This document shows positions 6,220 to 13,235 of a stretch of 58,627 bases of DNA, in pieces. This stretch comes from Treponema sp. GTDB lineage: Bacteria > Spirochaetota > Spirochaetia > Treponematales > Treponemataceae. Location of the stretch: the NCBI GenBank assembly GCA_017449265.1, contig JAFSJW010000081.1:1-58627 (forward strand), read 5' to 3'. The notes beneath the pieces were generated by a model. The model saw only the letters and a list, made by a program, of their open reading frames with translations. It did not search any database and was not told the DNA's origin. Both the position numbers and the translations under genes were made by a program. Numbering within the stretch: the first letter of the stretch is position 1; each line of letters starts with the position of its first letter.

Positions 6220-8709
6220 CTAGATAAAATCCGAAACAGCCCTGGCTATATTCTCCAGCGGCTCGTATATCCTTTTTGTCATCGGAACGGAGCGCATGAA
6301 AATCTCCCCGTACCGCTTCTCGATTATGCGCCTGTCAAAAACCACTACCGCGCCCCTGTCATCCCCGCGGCGAATCAGCCGTCCGAACCCCTGACGGAAT
6401 TTTATGACCGACTCAGGAACGCTCAGCTCCATAAACGGATTTCCGCCCCGGGACTTTATTAAATCCGAGCGCGCGGCAAAAACAGGATCGCTTGGAACGC
6501 CGAACGGCAGTTTTGCGATTATGACCTGGCTCAGCGAGTCGCCCGGAACATCTATTCCTTCCCAGAAACTTTCCGTAGCAAAAAGAACGCTCGTATTGTC
6601 CGACTTGAATGAATCCAGAAGTTTTGAGCGGTCATCGTCGCCCTGTTTCAGAATCGTAATTCCCGTGGAGCGAAGCTCCGTCCTTGCAACATCGCAAGCA
6701 TGGCGAAGAGAATCAAACGATGTGAACAAAACGAGCGTCCTCCCGCCGGCAGCCCGTATCATCCTTACGCACCCCGCATCCACGAAACTCTGGAAATTAT
6801 CGTTGTCGGGAAAAGGTGCGTCTGAGGGCACTGCGAAAATCATGTTCCTGGAATAATCGAACGGAGACTTGAATTCCCCTCGGAGAACTCTTTCAGGCTC
6901 GGAGAAAGTCACACCCGTCCTTCGCTCCCAGAAATCAAATTTTCCTCCGATTCCGAGCGTGGCAGAAACACAGACGACGGAAGAGAACGGCTCGAAAACG
7001 CCCGAGTTCATCATCGGGGCTATGTCAAGCGGCGTCTGCGAGAACTGGACATAATACGGGCTTTGGTACTCCTTTGTCATGCTTTCGGGCAGCTTGTATT
7101 TTTGCATCCAGAAAACTTCCCCATCATGCTCGTCCCATGCGCGGAAATTTCCGCAAAGTGCCACGATGTCATCAAGCCGCTTGAGTACGGAGCGAGTCTC
7201 CCAGACGATGCCCTCGTCCTTGTCATCGTCGCTTATCTCGTCCATCACCTTGCGCATAAGCCCCGTGACTTTCCCAAGATGCGCCTGAACCTCACCAAGC
7301 TTGGAAAAAACCTCCGCGCACTTTTGGGCTGTAGCAGGCTGCACTCTAAGCGTAAATTCTTTTTCCAGAAGAGAATCCGCAGCCTGATCAAGAGCTTCGG
7401 CGGCAATCTTGGTCTTTGATATTTCCTCCTCAATCTGGCCGGTCCTGTCCTCTCCGCGGCTCAACGCGCTCACCGTGAACAAAAATCCAGAAACGCTCGT
7501 TTTTTTCTGTCTGTACAAAAGATTCAGCTGCTTCAAGATTTTGAATCGGTTGAGGGAATTACTGAAAAAGCTCGTTGCAGCCCCTTCGATTCCGTGGGCC
7601 TCGTCGAAAATCACCCGTTTGTACGGCGGAAGGACAGCTACATCATCATACCCCGCCCCGTTCATGCGCGACTCTATGTCCGCGAACAAAAGATGATGAT
7701 TCACAATCAGTATGTTCGCGTCAACCGCCTCTTTGCGCACTTTCATAACGAAGCACTGCTCGCGGTACTTGCACCTCATCCCCATGCAAGCGTCACTCTC
7801 AGAGTTCACGCGCTGCCAGACTTTTTCCCCAGGCATGAAGCTCAGGTCGCTGCGGCTTCCTGTAGGCGTAGTCTTTGTCCAGTCGTTAATCTTGGTGAAA
7901 GTTTCCTCATCCTCGCTGAAAAGGTCCATATCTTTCAGAACTTCGTTAAGCCGGCGGAGACAGACATAATTGTTTCTGCCCTTCACAAGCACAGCCTTGA
8001 TTTTCTTGCCGATTATTTTTTCGGCAAGCGGTATGTCTTTCTCGCACAGCTGCTGCTGCAAGTTTATAGTTCCGGTAGATATTACCACGCGCTCTTTGTT
8101 CTCAACCGCCCAAATCATTGACGGAACAAGGTACGCAAAAGATTTTCCGACGCCTGTGCCAGCCTCAAAAACTCCGATTGAGCCATTGTTGAAGCTATCC
8201 GTGATTTTTTTTACAAGCTCTATCTGAGACGGGCGTTCCTCGTAATTGGAGTAGATTTTTGCCAGCGGACCTATTTTTGAAAGAAAATACGCCGCGGATT
8301 CGGGAGGAAGTTTTACGATTGTTTTGGGCAAAATCGGCTCCACAACGACATAGACATCGTTCGCCTCGTTGTTTACGATGTAAAACCCTTGAGCCCGCTC
8401 CGAGCACCTGGCTGCAACGGCAAGGTCTGCCTCGCTCGGATACAAAAGCCCTGACGGATGATTGTGTATAAGTACTGCCGCTTCAAAGCTCTTTGATATG
8501 TTCACCGGGACTGTGTCGGAAGTTCCGCGGGAGCAAGCCTCCGCTTCAATCACAACGCCGTTCTGGTCTATCTTTCCCACAAAAAAAACTTCGTTTCCGG
8601 CTGCCAGCCTTATCTGCTTTTTGATTTCCGCCCGAACCTCTGCTGAAAAACGGTCTTGTATTTCCAAAAATTTTTCTCCCAATACTTTATTAGAGCTGTT
8701 CGGAAACAT
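6220..8709 (-). CDS. DinG/XPD-family helicase with an N-terminal JAMM (RadC-like) domain
   Basis: 829 aa. Residues 35-125 resemble the JAB/MPN domain of RadC: a candidate Glu at 40, then HNHPSG with His 82 and 84, PS and Asp 95, giving all metal ligands of a JAMM motif. Next comes a superfamily 2 helicase of the DinG type: Walker A GTGVGKS (184-190), four cysteines at 250, 308, 313 and 319 spaced for an XPD-like Fe-S cluster, the DEAH box at 369-372 and a C-terminal QGFGRLIRR motif VI. It should unwind DNA with 5' tails or D-/R-loops; the role of the JAMM domain is unknown. ATG 8709 has only a weak ribosome site and the frame is open back to a TAG about 50 bases upstream. Monocistronic, convergent with rnc. 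Confidence 0.85.
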   Translation of the reverse strand: MFPNSSNKVLGEKFLEIQDRFSAEVRAEIKKQIRLAAGNEVFFVGKIDQNGVVIEAEACSRGTSDTVPVNISKSFEAAVLIHNHPSGLLYPSEADLAVAARCSERAQGFYIVNNEANDVYVVVEPILPKTIVKLPPESAAYFLSKIGPLAKIYSNYEERPSQIELVKKITDSFNNGSIGVFEAGTGVGKSFAYLVPSMIWAVENKERVVISTGTINLQQQLCEKDIPLAEKIIGKKIKAVLVKGRNNYVCLRRLNEVLKDMDLFSEDEETFTKINDWTKTTPTGSRSDLSFMPGEKVWQRVNSESDACMGMRCKYREQCFVMKVRKEAVDANILIVNHHLLFADIESRMNGAGYDDVAVLPPYKRVIFDEAHGIEGAATSFFSNSLNRFKILKQLNLLYRQKKTSVSGFLFTVSALSRGEDRTGQIEEEISKTKIAAEALDQAADSLLEKEFTLRVQPATAQKCAEVFSKLGEVQAHLGKVTGLMRKVMDEISDDDKDEGIVWETRSVLKRLDDIVALCGNFRAWDEHDGEVFWMQKYKLPESMTKEYQSPYYVQFSQTPLDIAPMMNSGVFEPFSSVVCVSATLGIGGKFDFWERRTGVTFSEPERVLRGEFKSPFDYSRNMIFAVPSDAPFPDNDNFQSFVDAGCVRMIRAAGGRTLVLFTSFDSLRHACDVARTELRSTGITILKQGDDDRSKLLDSFKSDNTSVLFATESFWEGIDVPGDSLSQVIIAKLPFGVPSDPVFAARSDLIKSRGGNPFMELSVPESVIKFRQGFGRLIRRGDDRGAVVVFDRRIIEKRYGEIFMRSVPMTKRIYEPLENIARAVSDFI

Positions 8710-8810
8710 CAGTTTTCCGAATAGGTCTATTATGCTAGATTCTATATTTTCAGCCTGATTTCCACAACTCTATTTTTTCATAAAAAAAATAAAAAAAAGC
8801 ACAAAATTTG

Positions 8811-8839
8811 TTGACACAATTTTTTTTTTCAGATAATAT
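8811..8839 (+). promoter_or_regulatory. Promoter of tRNA-CAT
   Basis: TTGACA (8811-8816), 17-base spacer, TAATAT (8834-8839). The spacer contains ten consecutive T. The tRNA begins 15 bases after the -10. Confidence 0.75.
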
Positions 8840-8853
8840 CTTATACATCACTT

Positions 8854-8926
8854 GGGGGCATAGTCCAGCTGGTAGAACACCGGACTCATATTCCGTATGT
8901 CATAGGTTCAAATCCTATTGCCCCTA
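8854..8926 (+). tRNA. tRNA with CAT anticodon, probably elongator tRNA-Met
   Basis: Cloverleaf read by hand: acceptor GGGGGCA with TGCCCCT (one G-T pair), a D-arm with AGCTGGTAGA, anticodon loop CTCATAT, T-arm ATAGG-TTCAAAT-CCTAT and discriminator A. CCA is not encoded. The D-stem and the anticodon-stem outer pair each have one mismatch. The initiator form is unlikely because it normally has unpaired C1-A72 and three G-C pairs in the anticodon stem. tRNA-Ile2 (modified CAT) is the alternative that sequence alone cannot exclude. Confidence 0.88.
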
Positions 8927-8934
8927 AAGCCGAA

Positions 8935-8965
8935 GAAAAGCTGCTCATACGGGCAGCTTTTCTTG
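8935..8965 (+). terminator. Terminator between the tRNA and the carbamoyltransferase gene
   Basis: GAAAAGCTGC (8935-8944) and GCAGCTTTTC (8953-8962) form a perfect 10-bp stem with an 8-base loop, followed by TTG TTT. The ribosome site of the next gene starts eight bases later. Confidence 0.65.
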
Positions 8966-8980
8966 TTTACAGGAGATTTT

Positions 8981-9934
8981 ATGATTCAGCCTGAAAAATT
9001 TGATTCGCCGTTCAAAGGCCGCTCTCTTCTGACATGGGTTGACTACGAACCGGAGGAAATACTTCAGATTCTTGACTATGCTTTTCTCGTAAAAAAACAA
9101 TCGCACGAAGGAGAAATCCACCAGCGTTTTTTGGGAAAAACAATCGCGCTTATTTTCGAGAAACGGTCAACAAGAACGCGCTCGTCATTTGAAACTGCGT
9201 TCGGGGAAGAAGGCGGGCATCCAGTGTTTATGTCAACTCAGGACATCCAGCTCGGAGGAAAAGAAAGCGTTCAGGACACGGCCCGCGTACTTGGGCGTAT
9301 GTTCAGCGCGATTGAGTTCAGAGGCTTTAAACAGGAGCATGTGCGCCAGCTCGCAGAATATTCCGGCATTCCGGTAATCAACGGACTTACGGACGAATAC
9401 CACCCCACACAGGCTCTTGCGGACATTATGACGCTCAAAGAAAACTTCGGCACGCTCAAAGGTCTAAAATGGGCTTTCTGCGGAGACGGACGGAACAATG
9501 TGGCGCGCTCGCTCATGGTCATTTCTGCAAAGCTCGGAATCGATTTTGCAATTTACAGTCCAAAGGAACTTTTCCCTCCGAAAGACATTCAGGAAATCTG
9601 CAAGCCATTCTCGGAAAAAAGCGGAGCAAAAATTACAATTTCTGATGAAATTTCTGTTGTAAAAAATGCCGACTGCCTTTATACTGATGTATGGGTTTCG
9701 ATGGGCGAAGAATCGCTCATAAAAGAACGGACCCGCCTGCTTTCACCGTATCAGGTAAACGACGGGCTTATGTCGGCTACTGGAAAAGACAGCACGATTT
9801 TCATGCACTGTCTTCCAGCCGTCAAAGGTCAGGAAGTTACCGAAGATGTTTTCGAAAGTTCAGCGAGCAAGGTGTGGGATCAAGCTGAAAACAGAAAGCA
9901 TACGATAAAAGCGATAATGTTAGCGCTTATTTAG
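8981..9934 (+). CDS. argF: Ornithine carbamoyltransferase
   Basis: 317 aa from ATG 8981, which has AGGAG 6 bases upstream. Joins carbamoyl phosphate and ornithine to give citrulline, or runs in reverse in arginine deiminase catabolism. The carbamoyl-phosphate loop FEKRSTRTRSSFE (about residues 59-71), the HPTQ motif in TDEYHPTQALAD, and the HCLPA ornithine-loop cysteine motif are all present. No other arginine biosynthesis or deiminase gene is in the window, so anabolic (argF) and catabolic (arcB) roles cannot be separated from context. It follows a tRNA terminator and may be expressed by read-through. Confidence 0.9.
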   Translation: MIQPEKFDSPFKGRSLLTWVDYEPEEILQILDYAFLVKKQSHEGEIHQRFLGKTIALIFEKRSTRTRSSFETAFGEEGGHPVFMSTQDIQLGGKESVQDTARVLGRMFSAIEFRGFKQEHVRQLAEYSGIPVINGLTDEYHPTQALADIMTLKENFGTLKGLKWAFCGDGRNNVARSLMVISAKLGIDFAIYSPKELFPPKDIQEICKPFSEKSGAKITISDEISVVKNADCLYTDVWVSMGEESLIKERTRLLSPYQVNDGLMSATGKDSTIFMHCLPAVKGQEVTEDVFESSASKVWDQAENRKHTIKAIMLALI

Positions 9935-9953
9935 CGCATAAAAGGAGTTTGTT

Positions 9954-10394
9954 ATGAAAAAATCATTTATCGTTTCTGCCCTGCTTCTTGCAGCAACATT
10001 GTTCACGGCCACGGCTTTTGAAGGCGGAAAAACAGAAGCCGACTACAAGTACACATTCCAGGAATCTGGTGTCTACTACAAGAATTACACGATTTACAGA
10101 ATCCTTGACCACAAGGATGCTTATGTCATTTTGTATGCAAAGCCGCATGGAGTCGTAGGAAAAGTTTCTATTCCTAAGGCATGGTACTCAACTAACGGAA
10201 ATGCAAAGTCAAAGCTTACTTTCCGCCCTCTGCCGAAAGGAATGGCTCCTTGGATGACAGTTCTTTCAAAAGACGGAACTTTTGACCATGTTGTTCTCAC
10301 AGCTCCAGTCGCAAGAACACATGCCGCATGGGGAGTAGCATCTCCAGATGTAGACCTTGGGGACCTTTCAAAAGAGACACTTGAGCTTAAATAA
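9954..10394 (+). CDS. Small exported protein, unknown function
   Basis: 146 aa with a clear Sec signal peptide (MKKSFIVSALLLAATLFTATA) and a mature part of about 125 residues rich in Tyr and Lys that appears all-beta. AAGGAG precedes ATG 9954 by 8 bases. It lies 19 bases after the carbamoyltransferase gene and ends at a terminator, so the two are probably cotranscribed. It contains no cysteine lipobox. I do not recognise the family; a periplasmic location is inferred. Confidence 0.65.
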   Translation: MKKSFIVSALLLAATLFTATAFEGGKTEADYKYTFQESGVYYKNYTIYRILDHKDAYVILYAKPHGVVGKVSIPKAWYSTNGNAKSKLTFRPLPKGMAPWMTVLSKDGTFDHVVLTAPVARTHAAWGVASPDVDLGDLSKETLELK

Positions 10395-10419
10395 TTTTTA
10401 GGATAAGCCTTTATTTTTG

Positions 10420-10452
10420 AGAGCTGCCGCATTTCGACAGCTCTATTTTTTT
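10420..10452 (+). terminator. Terminator after the small exported protein gene
   Basis: AGAGCTG (10420-10426) pairs with CAGCTCT (10438-10444), followed by A and seven T. Confidence 0.75.
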
Positions 10453-10467
10453 CAGTTCGGAGTAAAT

Positions 10468-11448
10468 ATGCAGATTATTTCTGATGAGAGTATCGCTGAG
10501 TTCAAAAAATTCTTGGATTCCCATGAATTCTTTTTCATAATAGGCCACAAAGAACCAGACGGAGATGCAATATATAGCTGTCTCGGCATGGCAGAAATTC
10601 TTCAGAAATTGAATTTGCAATACCAGCTTCTTTCCGCAGGACCTTTCAAACGAAACGACATAAGGGACAAAGCAGGTCTTTTCACAAACACGCCAGCTTT
10701 TCTCTCGGAGCCTGAAAGGAAAAAGACAGGTCTTATTATACTTGACTGCTCGGAAATGGCCCGTTTGGGTGATATTGACGGAGATTTGCGGAATCTTGAC
10801 ACATTCATTATAGACCACCACAAAACGGCTGATGTAAAGTCAAGCTGCATAATTGATTCGTCCTCCCCTGCCACAGCCTGCCTTGTCGTTCAGCTGTACG
10901 AGAAAATTATTGGAAATTTGTCCGAAACGGCAGCAAAGAACCTTTTCTTCGGAATCTCAACGGACACAGGCTTTTTTCGCTTTCTGAACGAGGACTCGGA
11001 GAATGTGTTCGAGCTAGTTGCCAGGCTTGTCCATGCCGGCGCATCCCCCAGAAAGACATATTCAAAAATGACGGGCGGAAAGGCTTTCAGCACAAGGAAG
11101 CTTTTGGGCATTCTTCTTTCCCGCGCGGAACTATATTATAACAACAAGCTTGCCGTCACATACGAAACTATGGAGGACACAAAAAAATACGGGCAGGAGG
11201 GGCGCGACTCGGACTCCTTATATTCAACCCTTCTATCCACGGAAGGAGTGGAAGCAGTGCTTTTCGCACGCCAGGACACCGAGTTCAGCTGCACGGCAGG
11301 GCTACGCTCACTGGAAAGCGTCGATGTAAGCACAATCGCGGCAAAATTCGGCGGAGGCGGCCACAAGAACGCGGCAGGTCTTAGCGTGGAGGGAAAACTA
11401 GAAAACATCATTCCGCTTATCTGCAAAGAATTCGCAAAAGTTCTTTAA
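10468..11448 (+). CDS. nrnA: DHH-family phosphoesterase, NrnA-like
   Basis: 326 aa from ATG 10468 (GGAG five bases upstream). The DHH/DHHA1 family motifs appear in order: GHKEPDGDAI near residue 27 (motif I), ILDCSE (motif II), DHHK (motif III) and the C-terminal GGGGHKNAAG of DHHA1. NrnA proteins degrade short RNA oligonucleotides and dephosphorylate pAp, and some members cleave pGpG or cyclic dinucleotides. That matters here because a diguanylate cyclase is encoded at 36495. An upstream extension of the frame runs through the preceding terminator stem and is not real. Symbol is by family resemblance. Confidence 0.85.
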   Translation: MQIISDESIAEFKKFLDSHEFFFIIGHKEPDGDAIYSCLGMAEILQKLNLQYQLLSAGPFKRNDIRDKAGLFTNTPAFLSEPERKKTGLIILDCSEMARLGDIDGDLRNLDTFIIDHHKTADVKSSCIIDSSSPATACLVVQLYEKIIGNLSETAAKNLFFGISTDTGFFRFLNEDSENVFELVARLVHAGASPRKTYSKMTGGKAFSTRKLLGILLSRAELYYNNKLAVTYETMEDTKKYGQEGRDSDSLYSTLLSTEGVEAVLFARQDTEFSCTAGLRSLESVDVSTIAAKFGGGGHKNAAGLSVEGKLENIIPLICKEFAKVL

Positions 11449-11450
11449 GA

Positions 11451-11500
11451 AAAAATGAACTGTTCGGAAACAAGAGATTTCCAAACAGTTCATTTTTTTT
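11451..11500 (+). terminator. Strong terminator after nrnA
   Basis: AAAATGAACTGTT (from 11452) pairs with AACAGTTCATTTT, with an inner GGAAA/TTTCC extension, and ends in eight T. Confidence 0.85.
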
Positions 11501-11604
11501 ATTCGGAGCTGTCCGATAAGTTTTGAATGTGGCAGTTAGCGTTCCCAAGCTTCGCACGAGAACCTCACCCACCGCTTTTAATACTTATTTGCCAGCCTTT
11601 TTTT

Positions 11605-11655
11605 TGCATAAAAACTGCAAGATTTTGCAAGTTTTTGCAAGAAATTGCAAGATTT
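11605..11655 (+). promoter_or_regulatory. Four 10-bp repeats TGCAAG-N4, candidate activator-binding array
   Basis: TGCAAGATTT, TGCAAGTTTT, TGCAAGAAAT and TGCAAGATTT occupy 11616-11655 with exactly 10-bp spacing; a degenerate TGCATAAAAAC precedes them at 11605. The array lies about 73-112 bases upstream of the predicted start of the sigma-54 promoter, the region where enhancer-binding proteins normally sit. Phased A/T runs could also bend the DNA. Confidence 0.7.
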
Positions 11656-11701
11656 TTCTCAAAAATCTCTAAAAACACCCCCAAAAAGCATATTTTTCGG
11701 C

Positions 11702-11718
11702 TTGGCACGGAAATTGCT
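11702..11718 (+). promoter_or_regulatory. Sigma-54 (RpoN) promoter
   Basis: TTGGCACGGAAATTGCT matches the -24/-12 consensus TGGCAC-N5-TTGCW, with GG and GC 12 bases apart. The predicted +1 is near 11728, just before the GGAGG ribosome site at 11731 and ATG at 11741. Confidence 0.85.
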
Positions 11719-11740
11719 AATAGATTTTTTGGAGGCTTTT

Positions 11741-12715
11741 ATGCAAAAAATTTATCTGGAAGAAATCCCCTTCCTAGTTGAAACCAAAAAACTATCTTAC
11801 AGGGATGCCACATACATAATCTGGGAGAAGCTCTATTCAAAACCAAAGCAATTCGGGCTAAATGATTTTACCGAAGACGAGCTTAGCGATTTCTTGATTT
11901 CGTTCATCGAAAAAATAGAAACCATATTGGAAAATTTTCTGAAAAACAGAAGTCCTATTTCGTTTCAGAATTATATAAAAAAATGTATCATCAACTCAAA
12001 GCAGTCATGGTTCAGGAAAAAAATCATAAAAAAAGTAAATGACCAGTCCATAGAATCTTTCTCGCAGAATGAATCAGAAGAAGACATTCACAAATATGAA
12101 ATCAAAGAGACTTGCGAAACTTCTGTAAATGAGAGAAGAAAATTTCAGGAAACGCCTCCCAGGAAGCACAAGCATGTTGCCGAAATGGCGGCTTTAGTCC
12201 TTACGATGAAAGCCTGTCAGGATGTAAACGACTCTCTTATCGAGAAAGTCGCGGGGTTCACCGGTTTTGAAAAAGATTTCATTTACGACAAGGTTCAGGA
12301 GCTTAAAGAAAAAAACAACGAAAAAAGAAAAAGGCGTGAGCTTCTTATCCGCCGCCGGGACAATTCGTTTTATTTCCGAAGACGGTACCAGATTGAAATG
12401 TCCAGGGTAGAGGAAGGAACAAAGACACAAAATCTTCTTGAAGAAAAATTCAACATGCACGGAAAAAACTGGGAGAAAAACAACGAAATCCTCACAAGGA
12501 CAAGTTCCGCCTCCCCGTCCGCCGAACAGATTGCAGTCACGCTCGGAATACGCCCGCGACAAGTGCGTTTTTACATATCGCACATAAAGCAGCCTGAAAA
12601 CGCTGAGAAAATCAAGGACATGGTAAAAAAATCAGAGGCACTGAAAAATGACGCGCCGGAAAACAATACCGGCGGAGACATCGCTCAGAAGCCAGACGTG
12701 AGTGACGCTATGTAA
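11741..12715 (+). CDS. Unknown protein with C-terminal helix-turn-helix, sigma-54 controlled
   Basis: 324 aa from ATG 11741 (GGAGG six bases upstream). Soluble, highly charged, no signal or membrane segment. Residues 1-100 are helical, ending SKQSWFRKKIIKK. Residues 105-140 are acidic and probably disordered, and 145-250 are helical with a very basic stretch KRKRRELLIRRR (196-207). Residues 258-283 (SPSAEQIAVTLGIRPRQVRFYIS) look like a helix-turn-helix. The arrangement loosely recalls a sigma-like or other DNA-binding regulator, but I cannot assign a family. Its last 31 bases overlap the convergent DUF456 gene. The sigma-54 promoter and repeat array suggest it is made only under a specific signal. 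Confidence 0.75.
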   Translation: MQKIYLEEIPFLVETKKLSYRDATYIIWEKLYSKPKQFGLNDFTEDELSDFLISFIEKIETILENFLKNRSPISFQNYIKKCIINSKQSWFRKKIIKKVNDQSIESFSQNESEEDIHKYEIKETCETSVNERRKFQETPPRKHKHVAEMAALVLTMKACQDVNDSLIEKVAGFTGFEKDFIYDKVQELKEKNNEKRKRRELLIRRRDNSFYFRRRYQIEMSRVEEGTKTQNLLEEKFNMHGKNWEKNNEILTRTSSASPSAEQIAVTLGIRPRQVRFYISHIKQPENAEKIKDMVKKSEALKNDAPENNTGGDIAQKPDVSDAM

Positions 12716-13170
12716 ACCCAGATGAATATTCCCGCAAGGATAAGCTTGAGGCCCGTTCCAGTCAGAAAGCCCAGGAAAGCACCGAACGCGGCTTTAAGGG
12801 CTTTTTTCGTATTGGAGCTGTCGTTAATCATCTCTCCGATGAACGCGCCCACGAACGGTCCTGCGATAACGCCGACCGGCGTAAGGAAAAGCCCCACGAT
12901 AAGCCCGAGAGTGCAGCCAAGGCTTCCGAGCCTGCTTCCGCCAGACGCTTTCGTGAGGACGGACGGGAACACATAATCAAGAACGGTCACGACCGCCGCC
13001 GCAATTCCTGTCACCACAAGGGCCGGAACGCCAAGAGCCGAAAAAGCGGAGAAATGCCCCACAAAAAGCCCCGCCCATGCAATTGGCGGTCCGGGAAGAA
13101 CAGGAAGGACGGCTCCAATAAGACCGAGTATAAGAAGAAAAAATGCGATTCCTATAAAAACATAACTCAT
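12685..13170 (-). CDS. DUF456-family small membrane protein
   Basis: 161 aa from ATG 13170, hydrophobic throughout with about four to five membrane segments. The N-terminal GLIGAVLPVLPGPPIAWAGL and the repeated GxxxGPxxGAFIGE patterns are typical of DUF456. Gly-rich helices suggest a small integral inner-membrane protein; function unknown. No ribosome site precedes the ATG, and a TATAAT ends 7 bases before it, so a leaderless message is likely. The 3' end overlaps the convergent sigma-54 gene by 31 bases, which might make antisense interference possible. Confidence 0.75.
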   Translation of the reverse strand: MSYVFIGIAFFLLILGLIGAVLPVLPGPPIAWAGLFVGHFSAFSALGVPALVVTGIAAAVVTVLDYVFPSVLTKASGGSRLGSLGCTLGLIVGLFLTPVGVIAGPFVGAFIGEMINDSSNTKKALKAAFGAFLGFLTGTGLKLILAGIFIWVYIASLTSGF

Positions 13171-13177
13171 AAAATCT

Positions 13178-13207
13178 ATTATACCCCAAAATTCGACACA
13201 TTGCGAA
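13178..13207 (-). promoter_or_regulatory. Promoter of the DUF456 gene (leaderless type)
   Basis: Minus strand: TTCGCA (13207-13202), 18-base spacer, TATAAT (13183-13178), then 7 bases to ATG 13170. Its -35 lies on the same bases as the -35 of the divergent yfhO-like gene. Confidence 0.6.
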
Positions 13208-13229
13208 TCTAGCAAAAATAAATCATAAT
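13201..13229 (+). promoter_or_regulatory. Promoter of the yfhO-like gene (leaderless type)
   Basis: TTGCGA (13201-13206), 17-base spacer, CATAAT (13224-13229), six bases, then ATG 13236. No Shine-Dalgarno is present. Confidence 0.6.
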
Positions 13230-13235
13230 CTCATA

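Noticed and set aside
7594..8121. Plus-strand frame of 175 codons inside the helicase gene
   Set aside because: Antisense to conserved helicase motifs including Walker A and the DEAH box.
8854..8926. Initiator tRNA-fMet
   Set aside because: Position 1 is paired and the anticodon stem lacks the three consecutive G-C pairs of initiators.
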